This document shows, in pieces, positions 1 to 7,406 of a DNA stretch of 64,000 bases. Made by a program: the position numbers and the translations under genes. The DNA comes from Novosphingobium sp. Leaf2 (lineage in GTDB: Bacteria; Pseudomonadota; Alphaproteobacteria; Sphingomonadales; Sphingomonadaceae), in NCBI RefSeq assembly GCF_001421325.1, contig NZ_LMJY01000017.1, positions 221,851 to 285,850 of the forward strand, read 5' to 3'. Position 1 is the first letter of the stretch, and each line of letters begins with the position of its first letter. The notes under the pieces are model-generated. The model made no database searches, had not been told where the DNA came from, and saw only the letters and a program-made list of their open reading frames with translations.

Positions 1-10
1 AGGGCCTGAT

Positions 11-238
11 ATGTACTCGCTTTCCAATCTGGGTCTTGGTTTGGCAGCTATGGCTGCTGCTGAGGCATCCGAAGCCAGTGCCATCACCGGAGCATTCGGC
101 TTCGGTGACAAGGCCCTAATGAATCTCAACTGGGGCTACGCCCGAGCCAAGAAGGCTCAGACTCCCAAGAAGTCGGCTGCTGTGCTGAAGCGTCGCAAGG
201 CGAACAAGCAGGCCAGCAAGCAGCGTCGGTCGAAATGA
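11..238 (+). CDS. small basic hypothetical protein
   Basis: A 75-residue protein that I do not recognise. The first 30 residues are rich in Ala and Gly and mildly hydrophobic. The last 30 are strongly basic (Lys/Arg/Gln), so nucleic acid binding is possible but unproven. An AGGG six bases upstream could serve as ribosome binding site. The window starts only ten bases before it, so an earlier start cannot be excluded. It is the first visible gene of the prophage's plus-strand accessory group. Confidence 0.4.
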   Translation: MYSLSNLGLGLAAMAAAEASEASAITGAFGFGDKALMNLNWGYARAKKAQTPKKSAAVLKRRKANKQASKQRRSK

Positions 239-310
239 TAGGGCTATTGATTGCTGCCTATGCAGTTGGCAGCGTAGTTTGCTGCCCACTCGAAGTAAAA
301 AGGATAAACC

Positions 311-1513
311 ATGACCAACGAAACCCATGCCGACCGTGAGGCGGTGCCCGCATTTGCCCTTGGTGATCGTGTCACCACGATAAGGGGCAGCAAGTGGACC
401 GGACATGTTGTCGGTTTTTCCAAAACCGGCTACGCGGTCGAAAGCGAAATGGAGGAGGGTAGCGTCCAGATTCACCCGGAGGCGGCGCTTTGTCTTGCCC
501 CTCCCGCGCAGGCAGAGGCTTCCACGTTGCCGGGGGAGGTTGTGGCGTTCCAATTAGACGTTGATCGCTGGATGGATGCCTGCTTCGGGGAGGCGATCAA
601 GGCTGATCAGCTGGAACGAGCGGACCGCTTCACCGAGGAGGCGCTTGAATTGGCGCAGACCTTCCCTGCGTTCACAGCAGAGCGCGCTCACGCCTTGGTC
701 GATTATGTGTTCGGAAGGCCAGTCGGCGAGCCAACGCAAGAAGTCGGTGGCGTCATGGTCACGCTTGCCGCGCTCTGCAACACGGCAGGCTTGAGCATTT
801 CCGATGCAGCGAACACCGAACTTGCCCGCATTTGGACGAAGGTGGAGGCCATCCGAGCCAAGCAGAAGGCCAAGCCGACTGGCAGTGCGCTACCGATAGC
901 CACCCTTCCCACAACGCCCGCCGTGGAAAGCGGGGAGGATGCAGCCGCGCTACGTGACCCTGTGGCCATCTGGAAAGAGGCGTGCATCGGGCGAGAGGGC
1001 TATTGTAGTCCAGACCTGCAAGACGCGGCCAAGCAGGCGATACGGATTGCGCAGGCCGAAGCGTCGGGCTGGTCAGGTCAACTCACTCGCTCGGCCAGTA
1101 TCGACACCCCGGGCGAAGATGACCACGAGTTTCTCGCAGCTTGGCGCTTGATGGAGGCGAAGGGCTACCAGTGGTCCGAAGGCAACATTGAGAAGGCTCA
1201 CCTCGGATGGCTGATGGCGCGCACCGCTCAACCCGTAACGCCCGACTTATATGCTGCAGCCAAAGCAATCCACGAAGGCCGATCAGACATCCCTTGGGAA
1301 GCCACGATCAATCAGGACTTGGCCTACCGTGATGCCCGCGCCGCCCTATCCGCCGCCGAGACCGCCATCAGGGCCAAACGGGATGCGGAGATCGTGGGGT
1401 GGTTGCGAGAAAAAGAAGGAGCGTGGCGGATGATCGTCAGCAATCACCCCGAGGTCGGCGGTCCACACTTGCCTCGTGTCCTTGCCGACGCCATCGAGCG
1501 CGGGGAAATATGA
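311..1513 (+). CDS. DfrB (R67 DHFR)-like SH3 domain fused to a MazG-like region
   Basis: A 400-residue fusion. Residues 15-60 closely resemble the SH3-like subunit of plasmid type II dihydrofolate reductase (R67/DfrB): GDRV at 18-21, W29, GYAVESE at 40-46, and [10 protein letters not shown] at 51-60 where R67 has SVQIYPVAAL. The catalytic Tyr69 of R67 is His55 here, and Lys32 aligns with Thr23. The loop before GYAVES is about five residues shorter. Residues 75-190 (EEALELAQ, then [15 protein letters not shown]) resemble MazG-type all-alpha NTP pyrophosphohydrolases. Residues 200-400 are helical and unrecognised. AAGGA precedes the ATG, and the stop overlaps the next start (ATGA). A role in nucleotide pools is inferred; reductase activity is doubtful with these substitutions. 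Confidence 0.75.
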   Translation: MTNETHADREAVPAFALGDRVTTIRGSKWTGHVVGFSKTGYAVESEMEEGSVQIHPEAALCLAPPAQAEASTLPGEVVAFQLDVDRWMDACFGEAIKADQLERADRFTEEALELAQTFPAFTAERAHALVDYVFGRPVGEPTQEVGGVMVTLAALCNTAGLSISDAANTELARIWTKVEAIRAKQKAKPTGSALPIATLPTTPAVESGEDAAALRDPVAIWKEACIGREGYCSPDLQDAAKQAIRIAQAEASGWSGQLTRSASIDTPGEDDHEFLAAWRLMEAKGYQWSEGNIEKAHLGWLMARTAQPVTPDLYAAAKAIHEGRSDIPWEATINQDLAYRDARAALSAAETAIRAKRDAEIVGWLREKEGAWRMIVSNHPEVGGPHLPRVLADAIERGEI

Positions 1514-1911
1514 TGGTCCAATTTACCTCCCTTCCTCCAGAGGAAATTGAGCGCCGCCGCCTGCTCTCGGTCGGTGTGCGCGATGATCAAAGGAAGGGCG
1601 ATTGGCAGCGAGAATATCAGAAGCGCTGCGATACGTTCTTCTGGAAGCGCGGCCCCTGTTGCGCCGGTTGTGATCATTGGGCCAGTGAGGCCGGCGACAT
1701 AGGGGAGTGCACCTCTGCGCCACCAGTGTCCGGCGCTCAGGTTCTCAAGAGCCTTGGAGTTGATTGGTCCAGCTACACGCCGCCGCCGGGACAGCCGTTC
1801 ACAAGCCGGGATCATAGATGCGGTGCATTCCAAGACACGTTCGATTGGTCCTCGCTCGATAGCGATTATCTGCAGGCCATAGGATGGCGCGGGGACGCCG
1901 ACCATGGATGA
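1510..1911 (+). CDS. hypothetical protein, Cys-rich centre
   Basis: A 133-residue protein starting MMVQF. The ATG overlaps the stop of the preceding gene (ATGA), which suggests translational coupling. Residues 40-65 hold a cysteine cluster (KRCDTFFW, then CCAGCDHW, and a further Cys), and there is one more Cys near the C-terminus, so a metal site is possible. No family recognised. Confidence 0.65.
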   Translation: MMVQFTSLPPEEIERRRLLSVGVRDDQRKGDWQREYQKRCDTFFWKRGPCCAGCDHWASEAGDIGECTSAPPVSGAQVLKSLGVDWSSYTPPPGQPFTSRDHRCGAFQDTFDWSSLDSDYLQAIGWRGDADHG

Positions 1912-2203
1912 GATCGACAGGGTGATTGCGGGGCTGACGAAGGCGCAGTTGACGGCGTTGCACAACCTCGCGGTTTGTCACGAGCGGAAACCTTGGGATT
2001 GGCACGAGGCTCCGCACGACGGATGGAGAAGGGCGGGGGCAGCATGCAATGGACTCTGGCGCCTCGATCTGGCTGCAATTGGCGGTCGGCGAAAAGGTTT
2101 GACGCTCTACCGCCTCACCTTGCTTGGCCTCGAAGTCAGCGCCCGCCTGAACGCCCACCACCAACCCACAGAAAAAGAACACACCCAGAACGTAACCGAT
2201 TGA
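1904..2203 (+). CDS. hypothetical phage protein
   Basis: A 99-residue protein whose start overlaps the end of the upstream gene by eight bases. It has a helical N-terminus (LTKAQLTALHNL), a Trp-rich middle and a later GLTLYRLTLLGLEVSARL segment. The pattern recalls small winged-helix phage proteins, but no motif settles this. Confidence 0.6.
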   Translation: MDEIDRVIAGLTKAQLTALHNLAVCHERKPWDWHEAPHDGWRRAGAACNGLWRLDLAAIGGRRKGLTLYRLTLLGLEVSARLNAHHQPTEKEHTQNVTD

Positions 2204-2236
2204 CCCGACTCGCCCCGCCATAGCCATGCTCTCGCC

Positions 2237-2518
2237 ATGCCTTATGGTTCCCTCGATACAGTCGGCATCCTCGACAACGTTCTGCGCACCGGGCGCGGTA
2301 TCCAGGTGGAGTGCACCGGATGTCCGGGGTTGCACCGCTTCACGCACGACGAGATCGCCGCGCTGGCTGACAAGGTGGGGCGTGATTACAACCTGCTCAA
2401 CCGCCGATGCAAGTGCCGATTGACGCCGGGGTGCGAGGGCTGGAACCGGTTCTTCTTCCTGTCGGGCGTCTACAGGCCGCTTTTTACGCCGGAGCATTCG
2501 GTTCGGTGGGGTCGGTAA
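2237..2518 (+). CDS. hypothetical protein with zinc-ribbon-like cysteines
   Basis: A 93-residue protein with C-T-G-C at residues 26-29 and a later C-K-C plus one more Cys around 58-66, spaced like a zinc ribbon. The middle (FTHDEIAALADKVGRDYNLLNRRCKCR) is helical. It is the last gene of the plus-strand group before a 305-base gap. Function unknown. Confidence 0.6.
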   Translation: MPYGSLDTVGILDNVLRTGRGIQVECTGCPGLHRFTHDEIAALADKVGRDYNLLNRRCKCRLTPGCEGWNRFFFLSGVYRPLFTPEHSVRWGR

Positions 2519-2731
2519 AGGCTTGCACCGGGAATCGTGATTTGCGATTCTGCTTGGGCAACGCAAGTCTCGGATGCACCGTCATTCGGAACTTAGACGA
2601 TCAGCCTCCACCCACGGTGAAGTGCAATCGGCGGTAGGTGGAAGCCCTACTCCCCACAATCCACCGGCATCCCCAACGCCCGCTCATACCGGCAAATCCG
2701 CACCCCGGCAGCGCGTAGTCGCTTGTGGGGC

Positions 2732-2760
2732 TTGAGAACAAATCAAGATTCTGATACAAA
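2732..2760 (+). promoter_or_regulatory. sigma70-like promoter upstream of the HNH gene
   Basis: TTGAGA (2732-2737) and TACAAA (2755-2760) are separated by 17 bases. Transcription would start just before the hairpin at 2763 and run into the HNH gene, giving it a promoter independent of the upstream genes. Confidence 0.45.
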
Positions 2761-2762
2761 AC

Positions 2763-2797
2763 GGGCCGGAAACGCTGCTTGCAACAGCGCCCGGCCC
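2763..2797 (+). other. GC-rich stem-loop in the HNH leader
   Basis: GGGCCGG (2763-2769) pairs with CCGGCCC (2791-2797), and inside it CGCTG (2773-2777) pairs with CAGCG (2785-2789) around a seven-base loop. No T-tract follows, so it looks more like a 5' leader structure than a finished intrinsic terminator. Confidence 0.5.
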
Positions 2798-2823
2798 TAA
2801 CCACCACGCAAGGAATCTGCGCT

Positions 2824-3366
2824 ATGACTAAAGCCCAATTACCCTCCATCGAATACCTCCGTCAACGTCTCTCCTATAACCCCGTCACTGGCGATATGGT
2901 CTGGCGGGAAGCCTATCCAAGTGACTTCAAGCAGGATTGGGTGTGCAGGGACTGGAATCGTCGCTGGGCCGGCGGGAAAGCGGGTTCAGACAACGGCAGG
3001 GGCTATTTAGTTCTTGGAATTGCTGGCTTTAACCTGCGAGTACATCGCGTCGCTTGGGCAATGTATACTGGGTCTTGGCCGGAGCATTCCATCGATCACA
3101 TCAACGGCAATAAAAACGACAACCGGATATCCAATTTGCGGGATGTTCCGCATGAGATGAACACTAGAAATTCACCGATAAGCAGACGAAACACAACGGG
3201 GCGCGTAGGCGTACAACAACTACGGGATGCCTGGCGCGTTGAAATTGGAAGCGGAACAAATAAGATTTATTTAGGTAAGTTCACAACTTTTGCAGACGCA
3301 GTGACGGCACGTAGAACTGCAGAAGAAAAGTTAGGATATCACCCGAATCATGGCCGAAAATCCTAG
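2824..3366 (+). CDS. HNH homing-type endonuclease with AP2-like C-terminus
   Basis: A 180-residue nuclease of the phage HNH/AP2 class. The HNH core runs from about 70 to 107: H74 in the LRVHRVAW motif, then D91-H92 in SIDHINGNKNDN, and Asn104 in ISNLR. Residues 126-170 (RVGVQQL, then KIYLGKFTTFADAVTARRTAEEKLG) match the AP2-type DNA-binding repeat often linked to such nucleases. Such genes are usually free-standing mobile genes within phages. It has its own promoter and leader and is more AT-rich than its neighbours, suggesting separate acquisition. Its stop overlaps the convergent o-spanin stop within CTAG. Confidence 0.85.
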   Translation: MTKAQLPSIEYLRQRLSYNPVTGDMVWREAYPSDFKQDWVCRDWNRRWAGGKAGSDNGRGYLVLGIAGFNLRVHRVAWAMYTGSWPEHSIDHINGNKNDNRISNLRDVPHEMNTRNSPISRRNTTGRVGVQQLRDAWRVEIGSGTNKIYLGKFTTFADAVTARRTAEEKLGYHPNHGRKS

Positions 3367-3632
3367 TCACATGTCAGCCCACGCATCCCCATGGATTTGT
3401 GGAACTGGCATAGCCTGACGGCGGCTGAGTGGACGCGGTCAAGCGTCGCCTCAATCGCCGCCGAATACCGATCGCTCGCAGCCGGGTCCGTCAGTATCTC
3501 AACGGGAGGTTTCGGCTTTGCCTCGATCACGGCGGCTATGTCCGCAGCCGGGGGATACGCGGGGGAGGTGGTTTTGCAGGCGGTGAGGGTGAGCGTAAAG
3601 GCAACTTGTAACGCCAGCTTACATGTTCGCAT
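3363..3632 (-). CDS. o-spanin (Rz1-like outer-membrane lipoprotein)
   Basis: An 89-residue lipoprotein. A basic N-terminus and hydrophobic signal end in the lipobox LTAC with Cys19, followed by a Pro-rich periplasmic part (PPAADIAAVIEAKPKPPVE), typical of Rz1 subunits. Such proteins are anchored in the outer membrane and join the inner-membrane spanin to fuse the membranes in the last step of lysis. The ATG at 3632 overlaps the i-spanin stop (TGATG). It is the last gene of the late minus-strand arm. Confidence 0.8.
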   Translation of the reverse strand: MRTCKLALQVAFTLTLTACKTTSPAYPPAADIAAVIEAKPKPPVEILTDPAASDRYSAAIEATLDRVHSAAVRLCQFHKSMGMRGLTCD

Positions 3633-4051
3633 CACAAGCACCTTTCTTTGTAAGCCGCCACCTTCACCAGTTCCGCCGCGCTATACGCCTGCCGCATCCG
3701 CGCGCAATTCAGCGCCACGGTGGTAGGCGGCAAGGCGGCGCGCTGCTCGACAGGCTTGGCAGCTTCCACCGCTTCGGCCTTGGTAATCGCATCGTCGCGT
3801 TCGGATCGCAGCTGGGCGTTCTCCAAGGCGTCTGCGGCGCGGTCCTCTGCAGCCACTTGTGAGGCAGGGGCGGCAGCTTGGTTGATTGCAGCCTCGTGCT
3901 GGTCGATCACCTTGGCGTCGTGCGTGTGCAGCCAGATGGCCCATGCAGCCCATAGGAGCGCGAGGAGGGCGATTGCGGCCAGAGCCAGCTTCACGCCACG
4001 TGGGAGCGCTGAGAGCCAGGCGCGGGCGGACAGGAGGGCGGCGGCGATCAT
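3632..4051 (-). CDS. i-spanin (Rz-like inner-membrane protein)
   Basis: A 139-residue protein with one N-terminal membrane helix (about 19-38, LALAAIALLALLWAAWAIWL) and a long periplasmic helical part rich in Ala, Glu and Gln (DQHEAAINQAAAPASQVAAEDRA and onward), as in Rz-type inner spanins. The ATG at 4051 overlaps the upstream stop (ATGA), so I prefer it to a GTG four codons earlier. It lies directly before the o-spanin, the usual order for a spanin pair. Confidence 0.8.
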   Translation of the reverse strand: MIAAALLSARAWLSALPRGVKLALAAIALLALLWAAWAIWLHTHDAKVIDQHEAAINQAAAPASQVAAEDRAADALENAQLRSERDDAITKAEAVEAAKPVEQRAALPPTTVALNCARMRQAYSAAELVKVAAYKERCL

Positions 4052-4236
4052 GCGTCGCCCCACACAAAGCCGATGGGGTTGGGCGCGCGCCAGATCGTGT
4101 TGCCGTCGCTGTCCAGCAAGCCGGTATCGGTGGCCTCATGATCGCTGACGGTCGGCATGTGCGTCATGGGCTCATCCCACACTTCGTCTGCAATCCATGC
4201 CTTGATAGGGCGCGGCTTGGTGAAATATCGACTCAT
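4048..4236 (-). CDS. hypothetical protein in the lysis cassette
   Basis: A 62-residue soluble protein, acidic and Trp-rich, starting MSRYFTKP. It is held between holin and i-spanin by ATGA overlaps at both ends. Function unknown; it is probably translated with the lysis genes. Confidence 0.6.
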   Translation of the reverse strand: MSRYFTKPRPIKAWIADEVWDEPMTHMPTVSDHEATDTGLLDSDGNTIWRAPNPIGFVWGDA

Positions 4237-4577
4237 GGCTTCAATTCCTCCGCTACGTCCTGTGCGGCGCTGGCAGCGGCTTGGGCGCCAAGGGCCGGAC
4301 CCGAACCTGTCGCGGCTACCACGGCGTCAGCCAGCTTGCCGGTGTTGTCGGCGCGCTTCTCGTCCAGAGCGTCCTGACCGGCGCGGTTCGTGAAGTAGTG
4401 CCCCAGCGCCATCAGGGCCATGCCGGACAACTGCCCGACCATGTACGTGATGATGTCCTTGTTGCTGGCAGGCAGGTTCTTGAACAGGAAGAACGGCAGC
4501 ATCCCGATGAACGCGCCGGTGAGCATGAACGCCAAGCGGTTGCGCATGAGGTCCGGGGAGGAGGTCACAACATCCAC
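4233..4577 (-). CDS. putative holin
   Basis: A 114-residue membrane protein. Two hydrophobic segments (about 15-33, LAFMLTGAFIGMLPFFLF, and 41-61, ITYMVGQLSGMALMALGHYF) are followed by a charged tail of Ala, Glu and Lys. Size, topology and position just downstream of the endolysin fit a class II-like holin, which would open the inner membrane at lysis. No family-specific motif was recognised, so the call rests on topology and context. Confidence 0.65.
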   Translation of the reverse strand: MDVVTSSPDLMRNRLAFMLTGAFIGMLPFFLFKNLPASNKDIITYMVGQLSGMALMALGHYFTNRAGQDALDEKRADNTGKLADAVVAATGSGPALGAQAAASAAQDVAEELKP

Positions 4578-5158
4578 CCTTTGATCTGGGCAAGCCGGGC
4601 CTTGCGGTCGTTGAGCCCGTTCGTGCCCCCGTTGATCCGCTTGGTGATGCCCACCACGTCGTCCTTGTCGGCCAGCGCATTGAGGTTGCGAGACCGCCAG
4701 TATTCCAACGCGATTAACAGCCCGACCGCAGGCGTGGCAGCGAGCGCGGGATTGCCCTCAAGGTCGAGCCCCAGGCGTTTGCCATAGTCGCGATAGTTGG
4801 CGCGGCCTGTCAGCTGCAAAGGCCCGCGACCCTTGTACCGGAGGCCATCGCCGGGCTGCGTGTTGCCCAGATCGGCGCGGCCCTCGTAGCCCTTCTGCGC
4901 GGCAGTCGGACCCCAGATTTCCTCCATGTACCGGAAGCCACCGCTCTCATGGCTGACTTGCGCGAGGAAGTGGGCGAGCCGCAGGGCATTGTCCATGATG
5001 CCGTATTCCGCGAAGTGCTTGACGGCAGTGTATGCCAGCCCTTCCGCGCGATCGGTGGAGGCTCCCATCTTGCGAAACAGCGCGGCGAAGGAGAGGGGGC
5101 CGAATTGGCCGTCTGCTTTCACGCCAAGGGTGGTTTGGAGTTTGCGGGTGTCGATCAT
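4565..5158 (-). CDS. endolysin, glycoside hydrolase family 19
   Basis: A 197-residue lysozyme/chitinase-like endolysin that would cleave peptidoglycan glycan chains. The GH19 core is clear: FLAQVSHESGGF with catalytic Glu71, a second Glu at 79-80 (YMEEIWGPT), and YKGRGPLQLTGRANY at about 107-121. The first 30 residues (LQTTLGVKADGQFGP) look like a peptidoglycan-binding helix. There is no signal peptide, so export depends on the holin encoded just downstream, with which it overlaps by 13 bases. Confidence 0.9.
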   Translation of the reverse strand: MIDTRKLQTTLGVKADGQFGPLSFAALFRKMGASTDRAEGLAYTAVKHFAEYGIMDNALRLAHFLAQVSHESGGFRYMEEIWGPTAAQKGYEGRADLGNTQPGDGLRYKGRGPLQLTGRANYRDYGKRLGLDLEGNPALAATPAVGLLIALEYWRSRNLNALADKDDVVGITKRINGGTNGLNDRKARLAQIKGWML

Positions 5159-5568
5159 GGCGCTGCTCCATGCGGCTCAGAATGGTTTTGCACCGGATCG
5201 CGCCGTTCGACGGCAAGCGGCGCCTCGATCTTGGTCACGGTGGTGGGAGGTGAGCCAATCACGCCTGTCGCCCGCCCGATGATATACATCGCCACGAACA
5301 GGCTGAACACGACCGGCCCCCACACACGCAGGGCACCGATCGCGCCCATGGCCCCGCGCTGCTCGTCATGCGTGCGCTCAAGGGCATCGACACGCACGGC
5401 CAAGGCGCTAACAGCCTCGTGGACCCGCTGCTCCTCGATCCGCGCCAGGCGCTCCAAAATCACGACCTGCGTTGCTTGCATGTCGCGCATTACTTCACCG
5501 TTCACGCGCACGCTTTCCGCAAGCTGCTTGATAACCTCGAACTGAAAGCGCGTGTCACTCTCGGTCAT
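5155..5568 (-). CDS. membrane-anchored coiled-coil protein, possibly lysis-related
   Basis: A 137-residue protein. A long amphipathic N-terminal helix (about 1-75) is followed by one hydrophobic segment (about 82-100, VWGPVVFSLFVAMYIIGRA) and a polar tail. The layout recalls XhlA-like holin partners. It sits between the tailspike genes and the endolysin and overlaps the latter (ATGA). A lysis-accessory role is inferred only from layout. Confidence 0.55.
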   Translation of the reverse strand: MTESDTRFQFEVIKQLAESVRVNGEVMRDMQATQVVILERLARIEEQRVHEAVSALAVRVDALERTHDEQRGAMGAIGALRVWGPVVFSLFVAMYIIGRATGVIGSPPTTVTKIEAPLAVERRDPVQNHSEPHGAAP

Positions 5569-5615
5569 GGTGGTGCCTGTCGATCATGGGGCGCATGGCT
5601 CTTGTCCGGTGGGGG

Positions 5616-7094
5616 TCACAGAACAGGTGCCTGCGCTGCGAGGATGTTGGGACCGGAAAGGGGGTGGATGCCGTCAGGGCTGGCAGGCGTACCCAGCACG
5701 GCGCGGCTCTTATAGACCCCGGCATCGCGCCCATTCTCCATCGCGTCCGCCACGTCGATGTAGTGGGTCTGGCCGGCGATGGCCTTGGCGCGCACCGAGT
5801 TGTTCCCCGCGATGCGTTGGGCGTTCTTTGACGAATCGGACACGCTCTGTGAAGTCGGAGAGGTGAACGACGACATGTTGCCCATGACCGTCGCATCGAC
5901 CTGACCAGTCGTGACGATGCATTCGACCCAATTCGACCCGCTCGCTGAAACCGCCTTGTTCGCCACGTTGTAGATTGTGGGCGTCATGCCGGTAATCGTG
6001 ATGGCATCACCCGTCTGCGGCAGATTGTCCGTGTTCGTGAAGTAATAGCGAAACACGTTCGACGCGCTGGTGCCGGTGTTCGTCGCGGACAGCACCGGGC
6101 GTGCGTCGATCGCCAGGATCGGATTGCAGGTTGTACAAATGACCCGTGCCGCGCTGCCTTTCCATTTGGCGATAGCCGTCCCGCGCCGGGTGACGGTATC
6201 CGTTGCAAGCAGATTTTGGTTGTAGTCGTTTGCGCCAAGCTCATCTATCAATGTGTTCCACGTCACGCCCATGGCTGCGATCATCGCATTGGTCAGCGGC
6301 TGTGTGCCGTTAGCCCAATCGAAAGCGCGCGAGCCGGAACGGCAGATGTTGAGATAGGAGCTATTGACAGTGAATCGGCGCTCGATAGGCCCGATGTTGC
6401 CATATGCATCCATGGTGCCGACATTTCCGACGTTCTCGGCCTGACCACCGCCGATGCTGTCGCCCATGAGCAGGACAACCTCTGTCACCGCGCCATCAGC
6501 ATCACCAGTCAGGACAGGGAAGTAACCATAGCTGACGGCCACGGTGGTCGGCTTGGTGCCAGCGGCAATGCGGTCAGTCAGTGTGCCCATCGCGCCGCGC
6601 TCGCTACGGTCGCCTGCCGACAGCACCAGCAGGCGCTGGTTGTTTACCGGGAAGAAGTTGCCGCTGGCTGCGACACGGGGCTGGCTGTAAATTCCAAAAG
6701 CAGCACCGTCAGGGATCGAAAGGCCTGTGATGGCATCGGAGAGCATACCCCACTGCGCGATCGGCACTGTGATGCTGCGCTGGCCGCCCAGAGTGAAGTT
6801 GTAGAGCGTGCCAGAGCCCAGAGGGTATTCGATTGCACCTGTCCAGGTGAAATCCGCACTAGGGGCTGTTTCTGCCATTGTGGAGGCGCGCCAGAACGAG
6901 GGCAGAGCAGCGCGCAGGTTCGACAGGGTGCGCCCGCTGCGGTTGTACGCTACCTTGTAATAATTGCCGTCACCTGCCGTATCGTGGATGATTGTCGGCA
7001 GGTCGTTACGGGTTCCGGCGAACACGCGGACATAAGAAACACCCAAATTAAAAATGCGACGCCGCATCGCGGCAGATCGTCCGTTACCCGGCAT
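5616..7094 (-). CDS. SGNH/GDSL-hydrolase tailspike
   Basis: A 492-residue virion protein. The N-terminal half has beta-rich spacing without a recognisable domain. The C-terminal half (about 200-490) is an SGNH hydrolase: GDS with Ser213 in VVLLMGDSIGGG, an Asn block near GANDYN, and the Asp474-x-x-His477 pair in DGIHPLSG. Phage proteins of this type deacylate host surface polysaccharide during adsorption. It follows a beta-helix tailspike, so the two may attack the same host glycan. The start overlaps the upstream small gene by 11 bases. Confidence 0.8.
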   Translation of the reverse strand: MPGNGRSAAMRRRIFNLGVSYVRVFAGTRNDLPTIIHDTAGDGNYYKVAYNRSGRTLSNLRAALPSFWRASTMAETAPSADFTWTGAIEYPLGSGTLYNFTLGGQRSITVPIAQWGMLSDAITGLSIPDGAAFGIYSQPRVAASGNFFPVNNQRLLVLSAGDRSERGAMGTLTDRIAAGTKPTTVAVSYGYFPVLTGDADGAVTEVVLLMGDSIGGGQAENVGNVGTMDAYGNIGPIERRFTVNSSYLNICRSGSRAFDWANGTQPLTNAMIAAMGVTWNTLIDELGANDYNQNLLATDTVTRRGTAIAKWKGSAARVICTTCNPILAIDARPVLSATNTGTSASNVFRYYFTNTDNLPQTGDAITITGMTPTIYNVANKAVSASGSNWVECIVTTGQVDATVMGNMSSFTSPTSQSVSDSSKNAQRIAGNNSVRAKAIAGQTHYIDVADAMENGRDAGVYKSRAVLGTPASPDGIHPLSGPNILAAQAPVL

Positions 7095-7245
7095 AGCTAG
7101 TTCCTTGATACTGGAGTGATATTGGCGATGGCATGGCTTGCCTGGCGTAAGCGGCCAACTTCGGATCGCGCAGTTCTGCGGCGACCTGCGCTTCGGTCAT
7201 CTGACCCGAGCGGATGCAGGCAATGAGATGGGCCCAATGGCTCAT
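7084..7245 (-). CDS. small protein, paralogue of its upstream neighbour
   Basis: A 53-residue protein starting MSHWAHLIACIRSGQMTEAQ. Its first 25 residues share the pattern MSxxAxLxAxxxxGxMTExxVA with the gene at 7242-7406, which suggests a tandem duplication. ATGA overlap upstream and an 11-base overlap with the SGNH gene tie it into the tail operon. Function unknown. Confidence 0.65.
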   Translation of the reverse strand: MSHWAHLIACIRSGQMTEAQVAAELRDPKLAAYARQAMPSPISLQYQGTSYAG

Positions 7246-7406
7246 TGCGGATCATCCTCGCCCTGCCGCAGCACTTCTACGGTTGTGGGCCGGTCCTTTG
7301 CCATCTGCCGAACCGAGTCCTGGATAGCCTTTAGGCGTTCAGCGATCTCTTCTTCAGTCAGAGAACCCTGTTGGACGGCTGCCACCAAACCGGCAAAGCG
7401 ACTCAT
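7242..7406 (-). CDS. small protein between the tailspike genes
   Basis: A 54-residue protein starting MSRFAGLVAAVQQGSLTEEE, then a charged helix (IAERLKAIQDSVRQMAKD). The ATG overlaps the stop of the 725-residue tailspike (ATGA) and its stop overlaps the next gene in the same way. Paralogous to the protein at 7084-7245. It could be a small assembly factor for the spikes, but nothing proves this. Confidence 0.65.
   Translation of the reverse strand: MSRFAGLVAAVQQGSLTEEEIAERLKAIQDSVRQMAKDRPTTVEVLRQGEDDPQ

Larger units (their letters stand above)
2519..2823. other. intergenic leader region before the HNH gene
   Basis: A 305-base stretch with no gene I can support on either strand. Its right end holds a sigma70-like promoter and a long GC hairpin, listed separately. 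The rest shows no clear structure. Confidence 0.5.

Noticed and set aside
1..310. Search for the second attachment site (tRNA-Gly 3' end repeat) at the left edge
   Set aside because: No copy of the tRNA-Gly 3' sequence is visible near base 1, so the left prophage end must lie outside the window.
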